A stretch of DNA of 49,508 bases from Parendozoicomonas sp. Alg238-R29 (GCF_947331445.1 NZ_CAMZOG010000027.1:1-49508); one strand, 5' to 3'. Numbered from the stretch's first letter, positions 17,101 through 26,615 are shown. The notes: generated from the sequence alone by a model not told the origin. A program made the numbers and translations.

Positions 17101-18222
17101 TTAGTGAGCTTCAATCGGCTTGTTAGCATAATGACCTATATGAAGATCAAAACGGTCATGACGTTGAACCGGGCTGTTCCAGGCATGCTCGGCAGAGAAG
17201 GTTGTCACATTCCCAATATGCCCAAGGCCATTGCGCATATTGCCCAGCTTTGGCACAACATCACCTTTGATGTTGTAATGAGAAACGTACTTGTCGGCAT
17301 CTGTTTTTGAGCTTTCTGGAAGTTCATTTTGCATGCCACTTCCCAATTGAGCACTGCAAAAACATTCAGCCTTGAGTGGCTGTGCTCTGTTTAAAGCCGC
17401 ATAAGTTGCTTCGCCAGCCCCTTTTGAATGTCCAGAAAGAACAACTGAATAATCTTCATAACCAGAGCTTTTAGTGTCTGTTAAGCGCAAAAGTTCATCG
17501 GTCAGTGCTTTTGCCTGACGGTAGCTGTGAGGAGTTTTTCCAAAAATAGCATTCTTAATATTGGCTCCCCACTGCTTAAGAGTTGAACCACCATTCAGTA
17601 CCATTCTCTTATTCAGGCCACCTTGTTTGGTTCCAGAAGTGGTGCCTCCAAAGATCAGGCGAATTTCCTTTGTTTCAGGGTTTTTTACAACCATTGCAAC
17701 AAGGCCTGTTTTTTTATCACTGATCAGACCGGTATCTTCACGCAGCTTATAATCTCCAGACTCTGCCAGTTTCGAGCTTAAGTCCTTGTCAATATCCCAG
17801 TTACCCAAACGTGAGAAATCAGCTCCAGGCTCCAGCTTACTGCTGGCAGCATCTTTCACACGACTGATATCCTGATGGTATGGAAGAGCTGCCAGTTGAG
17901 AAGAGACATGTAACTGAACCTTATCAGTTGTTTCTGTAGGTGGCGGGACTTCTTTTTTATAGCTGGCAGGAACAGGAGAGGATGGACGCAGGCTTGCGGC
18001 ACCACCGCTTGAAATGGCACCTCTTCTGCCCAGCATTCGGCTGACTTGCTGGCGAATCCTATGATTTCTTTGCTTGGATGGATGAAGGTTACGATCACGT
18101 AGCCGCCCACCAGCTCCCCCTGGTCTGGTTGATTCTCCCGTACTCGACCTGCCTGCTTCAGGAAGGGAGGACTGCCCTTTTGAGGGATCAATAGGAGATA
18201 ACCCGCTCCCCCCGATGTTCAT
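17101..18222 (-). CDS. Lipase-like alpha/beta hydrolase, probable type III effector
   Basis: This is a 373-residue protein without a signal peptide. Residues 1-95 are Ser/Pro/Gly/Arg-rich and look disordered, as in secretion-signal regions. The rest resembles class 3 lipase or DUF2974-like hydrolases. It has a nucleophile elbow GHSKG with S266, a candidate catalytic acid D321 in the lipase-like NIKGDVVPKLG, and candidate histidines H356, H361 and H364 near the C-terminus. Its ATG overlaps the stop of the upstream CesT-type chaperone gene by 4 bp. Chaperone-effector pairs coupled like this are typical of type III secretion, so the protein is probably injected into host cells and may act on lipids. 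The catalytic triad is visible; the export route is inferred. Confidence 0.78.
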   Translation of the reverse strand: MNIGGSGLSPIDPSKGQSSLPEAGRSSTGESTRPGGAGGRLRDRNLHPSKQRNHRIRQQVSRMLGRRGAISSGGAASLRPSSPVPASYKKEVPPPTETTDKVQLHVSSQLAALPYHQDISRVKDAASSKLEPGADFSRLGNWDIDKDLSSKLAESGDYKLREDTGLISDKKTGLVAMVVKNPETKEIRLIFGGTTSGTKQGGLNKRMVLNGGSTLKQWGANIKNAIFGKTPHSYRQAKALTDELLRLTDTKSSGYEDYSVVLSGHSKGAGEATYAALNRAQPLKAECFCSAQLGSGMQNELPESSKTDADKYVSHYNIKGDVVPKLGNMRNGLGHIGNVTTFSAEHAWNSPVQRHDRFDLHIGHYANKPIEAH

Positions 18223-18680
18223 GGTGCGATCCCCTCATTGGGGATGGCATCAGAATTGATCAGTTCGATCTCTTCACCCTGAAGAATTTCTGACAAATCT
18301 GATCCCATTGCAATAAAGTTTTCAGCCATCTTCTCAAACTCACCCACCTCAAGATCTTTGATGGGACGGCTTGTCATCAGGTGGATAGCCTGGCCGTCAG
18401 GGTCAATGCAAAACCAGTGTCCGGACATCTGCATCTGATGGCTGTTCAATGACAGTAATTGCAGAGCGCGGGCTTCGCGTACATCGGGCTGGGCAGGCAC
18501 GGGGGCCAGCATTCGATGAAGCAGAAGCTGCTCGCTGGATTCTGGCAACTCGATATTAATAACCACTTCACCTATCTGATTCTCAATGGCGCATATTCCA
18601 TCTTCTATGGGCAGTTCCTGCCCGATACTGCTTGATAATGCAGCGATCAGATCCTCAAACAGCTCCTGATGGGATGGCAT
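18219..18680 (-). CDS. CesT/SycE-type type III secretion chaperone
   Basis: This small acidic protein (153 residues) has the class I chaperone layout: an N-terminal helix (LFEDLIAALSSSIG), strands (GICAIENQIGEVVINIELP), a long LLxLN segment (ARALQLLSLNSHQ), GHWFCIDPDGQAIHLM, and a C-terminal helix (VGEFEKMAENFIAMGSDLSEIL). Class I chaperones bind the N-terminal region of one or a few effectors and deliver them to the secretion ATPase. It overlaps the downstream lipase-like gene by 4 bp, so that protein is its probable client. No type III apparatus genes lie in this window. The family call rests on pattern and context, not on a search. Confidence 0.8.
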   Translation of the reverse strand: MPSHQELFEDLIAALSSSIGQELPIEDGICAIENQIGEVVINIELPESSEQLLLHRMLAPVPAQPDVREARALQLLSLNSHQMQMSGHWFCIDPDGQAIHLMTSRPIKDLEVGEFEKMAENFIAMGSDLSEILQGEEIELINSDAIPNEGIAP

Positions 18681-19194
18681 AGTGTGACTCTCTTCGACCC
18701 TTTCGAGGAATTATCGGCAAGAATTATCTAAGCGTGACTCCGGATCAGGCAGAACTCTCCCAGAGCAACTTGGCAGATATAATCAACGTGGCTTCGCCCC
18801 TCTTAAACCACCATGGGAAAACCTCCAGCAAGCTGACCCACACCTATGTGAAGCTTGAGCGGTTGCCGAATGTAAGCAATAAGTCCAACAATCATCACCA
18901 GATCCAGTGGAACAGTGACATACCCGTTCGTCAGGAAAAATCTGAGAGAGGAGATATGACTGGTAAAGTTCAGTACTTCTGTGTGGCTGTTGCGACCGGC
19001 AGGGAGTGACCCAGCAGAGCTGCCAAAGAAAATACAGGATGGGGCACCAATGTAACGGCGTAACGGCTATCTGAGTTGTAACGGTTATCTGAGTTCTTGG
19101 ATAAAGCACCCTATACAGATGAGATCCAGACTGCTGCATATGAGCCAGCCCTGGAACGCACTCTGCAACCGGTTAGGTATAACACAAGAACTGG
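18681..19194. other. Gene-poor stretch with a possible degraded membrane-protein frame
   Basis: No convincing gene is present. On the minus strand an 86-codon frame without a start codon (about 19065 down to the stop at 18803-18805) contains a hydrophobic segment (VTVPLDLVMIVGLIAYI) and could be a transporter remnant. I could not assign a family. Short TAACGGTTATCTGAGTT-like repeats lie near 19050-19096. The promoter of the chaperone-lipase pair should lie just above 18680. Confidence 0.4.
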
Positions 19195-20034
19195 CTACTG
19201 CTTCCTCAGTAGTTTCTCAAAGTAGCCGATTTTGCTTCGGAATAAATTCTTTCCGGCACTTACTTTTGCCCTCTCAGCTGGCGCCAGAGGTGCAAGATTA
19301 TCTCTGCACATTTCTTCATAAAGTTTAATTGCAGCGTCAAGGTATGCAGTTTGATAAAGCATTACAGGTTCAACACTAATAACTTCACCACTTTTCATCG
19401 GAACAAATGGTTTCATCCTACGGTTTACCAAAACCCTGCAATACGTGCCATTTAGCCAAATATCTCTGGTATAAACTTCCTGTTTACGTTCACAGAAACC
19501 CTTAAACTCTGCACGGGTGGGTGAACTCTCTTCTCCCAGTGCGGGTTTTGTCAAAAGCACATCATCCTGTTTGCGGGTTGCTTCCTTTCGAATCATTCGC
19601 TTTGACAGTATCGGTTTCTTTTTCCTGCGGGGTAGAGCACTGCGCTGGCCATCCATTTTCTCCACCAGCAGCTTACCCTGACGGCGTAGATAAGCATTTC
19701 CTCGAGCTCGGAACGTTTCTTTTGAAACAGCGCATACATACTGATGGCCATTGACATGCCGGGATAGGACAAAATAATCCTTATGGTTTCTATAGCAGCC
19801 CTTTTTCCCAATAAATACTTTATGATTGTGCCTACCCTGAGACAGAACATGACCACGGAATTCCTCAAAAGAGTGAGTGTCTCCAGTGTACTTGTAAACT
19901 TCTTTCTCAGGAGCGCACGCATGGCCTTGAAAAGTGGCAGGTTCTATAAGGGGAATATCAGGGCCTTTTTTGATGCCTGATTGCGAAAAACCATCTGTAC
20001 CAAAACCTTCTCTGGATTTATAAGCTATTCGCAT
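19195..20034 (-). CDS. Orphan basic protein, unknown function
   Basis: The product has 279 residues, starting at an ATG with GGGGGAG 7 bp upstream. It is strongly basic (for example RRKKKPILSKRMIRKEATRK near residues 145-165), with aromatic and His-rich patches in the first half (VYKYTGDTHSFEEF and RHNHKVFIGKKGCYRNHKDY). No signal peptide or membrane segment is seen. I do not recognise the family. It is divergent from the GDSL hydrolase gene, with a 176-bp shared upstream region, and transcribed toward the chaperone-lipase pair but about 500 bp away from it. The island setting suggests an accessory gene. Confidence 0.6.
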   Translation of the reverse strand: MRIAYKSREGFGTDGFSQSGIKKGPDIPLIEPATFQGHACAPEKEVYKYTGDTHSFEEFRGHVLSQGRHNHKVFIGKKGCYRNHKDYFVLSRHVNGHQYVCAVSKETFRARGNAYLRRQGKLLVEKMDGQRSALPRRKKKPILSKRMIRKEATRKQDDVLLTKPALGEESSPTRAEFKGFCERKQEVYTRDIWLNGTYCRVLVNRRMKPFVPMKSGEVISVEPVMLYQTAYLDAAIKLYEEMCRDNLAPLAPAERAKVSAGKNLFRSKIGYFEKLLRKQ

Positions 20035-20051
20035 TTTGGCTCCCCCAAAGC

Positions 20052-20071
20052 TTATCAGTTAGATCTGATAA
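20052..20071. promoter_or_regulatory. Inverted repeat in a divergent promoter region
   Basis: TTATCAG-TTAGAT-CTGATAA is a perfect 7-bp inverted repeat with a 6-bp spacer, located 18 bp upstream of the orphan gene's start and 140 bp before the GDSL hydrolase. It may be an operator for one or both genes. Confidence 0.4.
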
Positions 20072-20210
20072 CAGGTTGGACAAACTTCTGGCCAGAAGGT
20101 TCCCTGACATTGGTCTATAAGAACCGTTACTTCCCACATTTAAGCCTTGGAAAACATAAAACCAAACCTTGTGCTAAACCTTCCTGATCATTCCGGGAGG
20201 TTCTGCAGCA

Positions 20211-21971
20211 ATGCACCGAAACATATTAGCCCAGACTTTCACGAAACCTGTTTTGACGACAGTGGTATTATCATTTTCGTCCTTTGCCTTCAGTCAGGAT
20301 ATCGGGTCACCGGTTACCACGAAACCGGATCTCTGGCAGCCAGCAAAACTGGTTGTTTTTGGAGATAGTTTGAGTGACAGCAACGGAGACTCTTTCCGCC
20401 CTCCGGAAACCGCCCACTCTACCTACAACCTGCTCCGTACACTGCGGGGAGAGACGGCAGCACTTCCGGACGGAACAATCACACGTCCCACGAATCTTGA
20501 CCAGATTATTGGACGCCGTGCGACCATTGATAATATCAAAGCCAACTTTGACCTGGTGGCGAAAGAGATTCGCAAAGAGGGTCAGGAGAAAGGCTTTACT
20601 GGCCGGGTTATGAACAATGTTCGGGCCAGCGTGGTGAAGTCTCTGGGCACAGCTCTCAACCTGACCCTGAAATATCTGGACAAAGCTGAAGATCATTTTG
20701 ATGAAAACGTGCTGAAACGCGTGGAGCGCATTACCGAATGGGTTCAGAAACGTCAGAAAGGTCTTGATCCCTCCTCTCTCTCCTACAAGGCCTTTGACTC
20801 CCTGAATCGGCAGTTCCACTACCTGACCAACCTGATAGAAAAAGATATGACTGGAGTTGTGCTGGATTTTGGCAACGATCAGCTGATCAATATCACCAGC
20901 AGGTTTGCTGATGCCATTCCTCTGGTTCCTGCCCCTGAATATTACGTAACCGGAAAATGGACCACCGGTGAAGAGATGGATCAGGTGTGGGTGGAATACC
21001 TCTACAAAATGATGTCTAACAAAGATCATCAGGTAAAACTGGATAATCGGGCCATGGCAGGCAGCTGGACGCTATGTGCAGCCGACAAGGTTGAAGCCAT
21101 GGGTGTTCTGGACGATCTGACAGACGGCTTGGTTTCAAATACCACCATGTTGTTTCAGGGCAGCCTGATTCCTCCTTGTGAATCTCTGGTCATACAGTCC
21201 TACCTGAACGAGCGCAGAAATATCTTTGAGAAAGACAATGGCCACACGCCGAACCCGGGTGACTCCATTATCGAACCAGACACCCTCGTGGTTTTCTTCA
21301 ATAGTGCCAATGACTTCCTCAACAAATGGTCGGATCCTGATGATGTAGCACAAGAGCATGCCCGGAATGTGTGGCATATTCTTTCTGCCGGAGCACAGCG
21401 AGTTGCCGTTGTTCTGCTGCCAGATATTTCTGACACACCTCGCTATCACCCCAACCGTTCAGAACCCAAAAACAAAGAAGCCCTGTTTATCTCCGACCTG
21501 GTACAACGTTACAACACCAGCCTTCTTATGCGTCTCAACCTGTTGCGTGAAGAGTTTCATGGCAGCAACAGCTATCAGGTGATGACCATTGATGGCAACA
21601 AAATGTTCAAGGAGCTGCAAGCCGAAAAAAAATGGGATATCACCAACCCAATCCTTGATATAGCCGTTCCGGGCACCGATCTGGCCACAACCCAAACTGC
21701 AAAGAAAGAACCTGAGAACTTTGTCATTCAGGAGCTGAAACAGAACCGAGCCTTTGATGATACCTGGAATATTCTAGGCGCAAGAATTTACGATTCCGAT
21801 GAAACGATGCCTTTCTTTGCAGACAGCGTTCACCCCAGCGCTGAAGCTCACTACGCCATTGCTGAGAAAGCCTGTCAGATGATGAGCACAGATTTTAATA
21901 TTCCCTGTAGCATCAATAACTACCCACCAGAGCAGGCGAAAGCAGACAAGGGAGTAAAGCCTGCTGGCTAA
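20211..21971 (+). CDS. Secreted GDSL/SGNH-family esterase or lipase
   Basis: This is a 586-residue protein. A signal peptide (hydrophobic core VLTTVVLSFSSFAFS) points to export. The SGNH blocks are visible: block I FGDSLSDSN with nucleophile S53, a block III-like FFNSANDF, and block V DSVHPS with D538 and H541. About 300 residues between blocks I and III exceed the compact SGNH fold and include helical segments, so an extra domain is inserted. Relatives include thermolabile hemolysin/phospholipases and the effector SseJ. Substrate is unknown; phospholipid or lipid ester is likely. A strong GGGAGG precedes the ATG. Its stop lies only 6 bp before napF2. Confidence 0.85.
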   Translation: MHRNILAQTFTKPVLTTVVLSFSSFAFSQDIGSPVTTKPDLWQPAKLVVFGDSLSDSNGDSFRPPETAHSTYNLLRTLRGETAALPDGTITRPTNLDQIIGRRATIDNIKANFDLVAKEIRKEGQEKGFTGRVMNNVRASVVKSLGTALNLTLKYLDKAEDHFDENVLKRVERITEWVQKRQKGLDPSSLSYKAFDSLNRQFHYLTNLIEKDMTGVVLDFGNDQLINITSRFADAIPLVPAPEYYVTGKWTTGEEMDQVWVEYLYKMMSNKDHQVKLDNRAMAGSWTLCAADKVEAMGVLDDLTDGLVSNTTMLFQGSLIPPCESLVIQSYLNERRNIFEKDNGHTPNPGDSIIEPDTLVVFFNSANDFLNKWSDPDDVAQEHARNVWHILSAGAQRVAVVLLPDISDTPRYHPNRSEPKNKEALFISDLVQRYNTSLLMRLNLLREEFHGSNSYQVMTIDGNKMFKELQAEKKWDITNPILDIAVPGTDLATTQTAKKEPENFVIQELKQNRAFDDTWNILGARIYDSDETMPFFADSVHPSAEAHYAIAEKACQMMSTDFNIPCSINNYPPEQAKADKGVKPAG

Positions 21972-21977
21972 GCTCTG

Positions 21978-22505
21978 ATGATTGATAGAAACAAACGCAA
22001 CCTGCTTTTTGGCAGGTTGCACTCCTCCGATACAGATCGGGATAGACAAACCCCTTTCTACCCGCCCTGGGCACAGCCCGAAAAAAGGTTTCTGGAGTCC
22101 TGCACCCGTTGCAACAAATGCATAAACATTTGCCCGGAAAACATTATCGGTTCTGGGGATGGCGGCTTTCCTGAAATCAACTTTGAAAACGGAGAGTGCA
22201 CATTCTGCGAAAAGTGCATTAATGAATGCGAAACCGGTGCACTTCACAAAAACACACCAGATCAACCTCCCTGGCTACTTACAGCACACATACAAGACAA
22301 CTGTCTTTCACTGCAAAACATTACCTGCAGCCGATGTGCTGACGAATGTGAGTCACGCTCCATAAATTTGAACTACTCTGCTCATGGTATTTCCACACCG
22401 ACAGTTAACAGTGATAGCTGCACCGGATGTGGAGCCTGTGTGAGTAATTGCCCTGTCAAGGCAATCACCATACGGAATGAAGCAAAGAAAAACCGAATGG
22501 CCTGA
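21978..22505 (+). CDS. napF: Ferredoxin-type protein NapF, operon 2
   Basis: The product is a 175-residue paralogue of NapF1 with the same Cys-cluster layout: CTRCNKCINICP, CTFCEKCINEC, the CSRCADEC region and CTGCGACVSNCP. The linker GSGDGGFPEINFENGEC mirrors the first copy. It opens operon 2. Its ATG lies 7 bp after the stop of the GDSL hydrolase gene, with a poor Shine-Dalgarno sequence, so there is no room for an independent promoter outside the preceding coding sequence. Cytoplasmic help in NapA maturation is the expected role. Confidence 0.9.
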   Translation: MIDRNKRNLLFGRLHSSDTDRDRQTPFYPPWAQPEKRFLESCTRCNKCINICPENIIGSGDGGFPEINFENGECTFCEKCINECETGALHKNTPDQPPWLLTAHIQDNCLSLQNITCSRCADECESRSINLNYSAHGISTPTVNSDSCTGCGACVSNCPVKAITIRNEAKKNRMA

Positions 22506-22513
22506 GTACAACT

Positions 22514-22771
22514 ATGAATGCGACTGCAGAACAGCCAATAGATATCTGCGGACTTGTGGTTCTTTCAAAACCGGAACAAACCACCGATGTACGCCAGCAG
22601 CTTAATACTATTCCCGGACTGCTAATCCACGCTAGCGATGCCCGTGGTCGTATGGCTGTCACTATCGAAAACCAGACCGAGTCAACGATTCCGGTACATC
22701 ATCATATGGACTCTATTCGCGCTATTGGCGGTGTTGTCGATGTGTCACTGGCGTACTCCCACTGCGAATAA
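22514..22771 (+). CDS. napD: NapD, NapA signal-peptide chaperone, operon 2
   Basis: This is an 85-residue NapD paralogue. [22 protein letters not shown] corresponds to the conserved first strand and helix, and [11 protein letters not shown] to the last strand. It lies 8 bp after napF2 and 50 bp before napA2, so the coupling seen in operon 1 has been lost. It is expected to guard the twin-arginine signal of NapA2. Divergence from NapD1 is higher than between the NapA copies, in line with each NapD matching its own NapA signal peptide; that is an inference. Confidence 0.9.
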   Translation: MNATAEQPIDICGLVVLSKPEQTTDVRQQLNTIPGLLIHASDARGRMAVTIENQTESTIPVHHHMDSIRAIGGVVDVSLAYSHCE

Positions 22772-22821
22772 TTTCGTCATTGCTTGTAAAGGTTATCAAC
22801 AGTTCAACCAGAGCGTTCACC

Positions 22822-25317
22822 ATGCAAAGTCGCCGTGAATTTATTCGAAACTCCGCTGCTGTTGCAGCGGCAAGTGCTGCAGGGCTGTCACTTCCTGCTG
22901 CTGCCTCAGAAGAACTAATTGCCTCAGACAAAGGTGATGGAAAACTCCGCTGGGATAAGGCTCCGTGCCGTTTCTGCGGTACCGGATGCAGTGTTCTTGT
23001 AGGCACTCAGAATGGTCGAATGGTCGCATCACAGGCAGATCCCGAATCGCCAGTTAATCGTGGCCTGAATTGTATTAAGGGATACTTTCTCCCCAAAGTC
23101 ATGTACGGAGAAGATCGTTTACAAACACCCTTATTGCGGATGAAGGATGGCAAGTATCACAAAGAGGGCGAGTTTACTCCGGTATCCTGGGAACAGGCCT
23201 TTGATGAAATGGAGAAGCAATTTCGAAAAGCTCTCAGGGATATCGGCCCTACGGGGATTGGAATGTTTGGTTCAGGACAGTGGACTGTGTGGGAAGGTTA
23301 CGCAGCTTCCAAACTGATGAAGGCTGGATTTCGCTCCAACAATATCGACCCAAATGCACGACACTGTATGGCTTCTGCTGTGGGTGGTTTCATGCGCACC
23401 TTTGGCATGGACGAACCTATGGGTTGCTATGACGACTTTGAGAATGCTGATGTATTCGTGCTCTGGGGCTCAAATATGGCGGAAATGCACCCGGTTCTCT
23501 GGAGCCGCGTTGCAGCACGCACTCTTGCTCACGACCATGTCCGTATAGCGGTGCTTTCCACCTATGAGCACCGTTCCTGCGACCTTGCTCACCACACCCT
23601 GATTTTTGAACCTCAAACCGATCTGGCTATCGGTAACTTTATCTGTAATCACATTATTACTACGGGCCGTGTGAACAAAGTCTTTATAGATAAACACACT
23701 CATTTCCGAATGGGCACCCCAGATATCGGCTATGGGCTGCGGCCAGAAAATCCTCTGCAAAAGAAAGCTAAAAATCCGGACAGCGGCGCTTCAAAACCAA
23801 TCACTTTCGACCAGTTCGCCAAGTTTGTCAGTGAATACACTCTGGATAAAGTATCCAAAATGTCTGGGGTCAGCACCCGGGGGTTACTGGAACTGGCAGA
23901 GTATTACTCGAATCCGGATTCTAAAGTTATGTCTCTCTGGACCATGGGTGTCAACCAGCACACCCGCGGTGTATGGATGAACAATATTATCTACAACATC
24001 CACCTGCTAACCGGAAAGATATCCAAGCCAGGCTGTGGCCCATTCTCATTAACCGGCCAGCCTTCAGCCTGTGGCACCGCCAGAGAAGTCGGCACTTTTT
24101 CACATCGCCTGCCTGCCGATCTGGTGGTGATGAATCCTGAGCATCGAAGAACAGCAGAGAAAATCTGGAAGCTGCCCTCAGGAACGATTCCCGGTAAACC
24201 CGGTTATCACGCTGTACTGCAGGACCGTATGCTCAAAGACAGCAAAATAAATTCTTATTGGGTTATGTGTAACAACAATATGCAGACGGCTCCCAATCTG
24301 GAGCAGGAAACTCTGCCCGGTTACCGAAACCCAAAAAACTTTATTGTGGTGTCTGACCCCTACCCCACTGTAACCACCACGGCAGCCGACCTTATTTTGC
24401 CCACAGCCATGTGGGTTGAGAAAGAAGGCGCCTACGGTAATGCTGAGCGGCGTACCCAATTCTGGTACCAACAGGTGAATCCACCCGGTGACTCTCGCAG
24501 TGACCTCTGGCAGTTAATGGAGTTTTCTAAACGCTTTAAAACCGATGAAGTCTGGCCTTCAGAGTTACTACTTCGTAACCCGGAATATAAAGGAAAAACC
24601 TTGTTCGATGTTCTATACGCCAACGGGCAGGTGAACAAGTTCCCTTTAAGTGAAACAAACCCAGATAAAGAGAACATGGAATCCAAACACTTTGGTTTCT
24701 ATGTGCAGAAAGGGTTGTTTGAAGAATATGCAATGTTTGGTAGAGGTCATGGTCACGATCTGGCGCCTTTCGATATGTATCACAAAGTTCGTGGATTGCG
24801 TTGGCCTGTTGTCAACGGCAAGGAAACCCTGTGGCGCTACAGAGAAGGGTACGACCCCTATGTAAAAGCCGGCGAGGAAGTCAGCTTCTACGGAAAGAAA
24901 GATGGAAAAGCCTGGATGTTTGCTTTGCCTTATGAGCCACCACCTGAAGTACCGGGAAAAGAATATGACCTGTGGCTCTGTACTGGCAGGGTTCTTGAAC
25001 ACTGGCATTCAGGCAGCATAACCCAACGAGTTCCAGAACTGTTCAAAGCCTTTCCTGATGCCATTTTGTTTATGAATCCGGATGATGCCCGAGAGCGGGG
25101 TTTACGAAGGGGAAGTGAGGTCAAAGTCAGCTCTCCACGAGGTGACATTCTCACCCGGGTAGAAACACGCGGACGCAACCGTATGCCCCGGGGGATAACC
25201 TTTATACCTTTCTTTGATGCCTCAGAGCTGGCTAACAAACTGATTCTGGATGCCACTGATCCATTATCCAAACAGACGGATTTTAAAAAGTGCCCCGTTA
25301 AAGTTGAGAGGGCGTAG
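22822..25317 (+). CDS. napA: Periplasmic nitrate reductase catalytic subunit NapA, operon 2
   Basis: This is a second NapA, 831 residues from the ATG at 22822. The in-frame TTG at 22780 would put 14 unrelated residues before the signal peptide and is rejected. The twin-arginine signal is SRREFIRNS. The [4Fe-4S] ligands are C49, C52, C56 and C84, and C182 in [10 protein letters not shown] is the molybdenum ligand. The sequence is highly similar to NapA1 throughout, with the same [11 protein letters not shown] and [11 protein letters not shown] regions. No inactivating change is seen. Having two complete catalytic subunits suggests different regulation or electron supply, since operon 2 has NapC but no NapGH. 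Confidence 0.96.
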   Translation: MQSRREFIRNSAAVAAASAAGLSLPAAASEELIASDKGDGKLRWDKAPCRFCGTGCSVLVGTQNGRMVASQADPESPVNRGLNCIKGYFLPKVMYGEDRLQTPLLRMKDGKYHKEGEFTPVSWEQAFDEMEKQFRKALRDIGPTGIGMFGSGQWTVWEGYAASKLMKAGFRSNNIDPNARHCMASAVGGFMRTFGMDEPMGCYDDFENADVFVLWGSNMAEMHPVLWSRVAARTLAHDHVRIAVLSTYEHRSCDLAHHTLIFEPQTDLAIGNFICNHIITTGRVNKVFIDKHTHFRMGTPDIGYGLRPENPLQKKAKNPDSGASKPITFDQFAKFVSEYTLDKVSKMSGVSTRGLLELAEYYSNPDSKVMSLWTMGVNQHTRGVWMNNIIYNIHLLTGKISKPGCGPFSLTGQPSACGTAREVGTFSHRLPADLVVMNPEHRRTAEKIWKLPSGTIPGKPGYHAVLQDRMLKDSKINSYWVMCNNNMQTAPNLEQETLPGYRNPKNFIVVSDPYPTVTTTAADLILPTAMWVEKEGAYGNAERRTQFWYQQVNPPGDSRSDLWQLMEFSKRFKTDEVWPSELLLRNPEYKGKTLFDVLYANGQVNKFPLSETNPDKENMESKHFGFYVQKGLFEEYAMFGRGHGHDLAPFDMYHKVRGLRWPVVNGKETLWRYREGYDPYVKAGEEVSFYGKKDGKAWMFALPYEPPPEVPGKEYDLWLCTGRVLEHWHSGSITQRVPELFKAFPDAILFMNPDDARERGLRRGSEVKVSSPRGDILTRVETRGRNRMPRGITFIPFFDASELANKLILDATDPLSKQTDFKKCPVKVERA

Positions 25318-25319
25318 TT

Positions 25320-25790
25320 ATGTTCAGCAAACCCATAGCCAGAACAGTTGCAGCCGCTGTGCTTTGCTCATCGGTAGCCATAACGGCAGTTATCGCTACC
25401 GACCAATCTTTATCAAGTGGCCCCGAATCACTGCGTGGAGAAACTCCGCTTTTGGATGACAAAACGCCCCCTCGGCTGAAGGATTTCCCCAAAGAAGCCG
25501 GGAAATTTTTACCCAACTATATTGGGCAACCACCATTGATTCCCCATGCAATACGGGGCTATGAGATATCAGCCAACAATAATGCCTGTCTTGCCTGCCA
25601 CAGCCTTGATAATGCCCACAAGTTCAAGGCCACTCCAATTGGTTTTTCTCACTTCCGGGACAGGGACGGAAACCTTTTGTCTGATGTTTCACCCAGTCGC
25701 TACAACTGCACCCAGTGTCATGTCCCCCAAAAGAACGCACCTCCTCTGATCAAAAATCTGTTTGATCCTGTTGAGAGCCTGAAACCATGA
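25320..25790 (+). CDS. napB: Periplasmic diheme cytochrome NapB, operon 2
   Basis: This 156-residue protein has a Sec signal peptide ([16 protein letters not shown]), [13 protein letters not shown] before heme 1, and two heme motifs, CLACH and CTQCH. It follows napA2 directly, two bases after the stop, where operon 1 has napG and napH. The stop overlaps the napC2 start by 4 bp. The N-terminal linker between signal peptide and first heme is longer and more charged than in NapB1. It is the electron donor to NapA2. Confidence 0.93.
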   Translation: MFSKPIARTVAAAVLCSSVAITAVIATDQSLSSGPESLRGETPLLDDKTPPRLKDFPKEAGKFLPNYIGQPPLIPHAIRGYEISANNNACLACHSLDNAHKFKATPIGFSHFRDRDGNLLSDVSPSRYNCTQCHVPQKNAPPLIKNLFDPVESLKP

Positions 25791-26416
25791 AGATCAAGCA
25801 TCTTATTCCAGCATGGTGTCTCCGCTACTGGAATAAATTAACCTATCCAGTAGCACTGGCTCTGTGGGTTGTTCTGGCTTTTGGCTTTATGGCGGGGGTT
25901 ATTTTCTGGGGTGGTTTTAACACTTTAATGGAGGCCAGTAACACCGAAGCCTTCTGCACAAGTTGTCATGAAATGCGTGATAACGTGTTTCAGGAAATCA
26001 AGCCCACCATCCATTACAGTAACCGTTCTGGTGTCCGTGCGACCTGCCCGGATTGCCATGTTCCCCATGAGTGGACTTATAAAATTATCCGTAAGGTACA
26101 GGCCAGTAAAGAAGTCTGGGGCAAGATCACAGGCAAAATTGATACCCGGGAGAAGTTTCTCGAGCACCGTCACTCTATGGCTGAACGAGAGTGGGCAAGG
26201 ATGAAAAGCAATGATTCAAGAGAGTGTCGGAACTGCCATAATTTTGAGTATATGGATTACTCCGTACAGTCTAAACGTGCTGCCTATATGCACAGTACGG
26301 CTCTCGCCAATGGTCAGGCAACGTGTATCGATTGCCACAAAGGCATAGCCCACAGACTGCCTGATATGAGTGATGTTGAACCCTGGACACCTCAGGAAAA
26401 CACGGTGACACAATGA
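25787..26416 (+). CDS. napC: Tetraheme quinol dehydrogenase NapC, operon 2
   Basis: The product has 209 residues, the same length as NapC1. The N-terminal membrane anchor ends [13 protein letters not shown] and is followed by four CXXCH motifs: CTSCH, CPDCH, CRNCH and CIDCH. As the only quinol-oxidising subunit of operon 2, it must supply all electrons unless operon 1's NapGH also serves NapA2. It overlaps napB2 upstream and the small membrane-protein gene downstream, both by ATGA. Confidence 0.95.
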   Translation: MKIKHLIPAWCLRYWNKLTYPVALALWVVLAFGFMAGVIFWGGFNTLMEASNTEAFCTSCHEMRDNVFQEIKPTIHYSNRSGVRATCPDCHVPHEWTYKIIRKVQASKEVWGKITGKIDTREKFLEHRHSMAEREWARMKSNDSRECRNCHNFEYMDYSVQSKRAAYMHSTALANGQATCIDCHKGIAHRLPDMSDVEPWTPQENTVTQ

Positions 26417-26556
26417 GCTCTTTAGAATGGTTGATCTGGAATATTCTCGGCTATGCCACTATGCCGATGATATTTCTGGCAGGATTTGCAGGTACGGCGC
26501 TTGTCGCCTGCATTCTTATGGATCTGTTCAAAATAAAATCCATAAGCGAGGAATAA
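26413..26556 (+). CDS. Small single-pass membrane protein downstream of napC, operon 2
   Basis: This 47-residue paralogue of the 9123-9254 product starts in the same ATGA overlap with the napC stop. The shared core is LIWNxLGY, then MPMIF, a small-residue-rich hydrophobic segment and VAC; the polar tail is longer (KIKSISEE). Keeping this tiny gene in both operons, even though operon 2 has no napGH, links it to NapC or NapB rather than to NapGH. It resembles the short family TIGR02808 from memory. Confidence 0.8.
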   Translation: MSSLEWLIWNILGYATMPMIFLAGFAGTALVACILMDLFKIKSISEE

Positions 26557-26559
26557 AGT

Positions 26560-26597
26560 ACTGGCAGGAGGCGGGGACGTTTCGCACTCCTGCCAGT
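26560..26597 (+). terminator. Probable terminator of nap operon 2
   Basis: ACTGGCAGGAG (26560-26570) pairs perfectly with CTCCTGCCAGT (26587-26597) across a 16-base loop, starting 4 bp after the last gene of the operon. The stem is GC-rich. The tail is not a clean T-run, and the next gene is on the opposite strand, so it may serve both. Confidence 0.6.
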
Positions 26598-26615
26598 TGG
26601 AAACTTTTAGCTGTA

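Noticed and set aside
21700-21990. FNR or NarL site for nap operon 2
   Set aside because: TTGATAGAAACAAA at the napF2 start matches only one half-site, and no paired heptamers were found.
26560-26597. Hairpin as a riboswitch or small RNA
   Set aside because: A simple 11-bp stem right after an operon's last gene is better read as a terminator.
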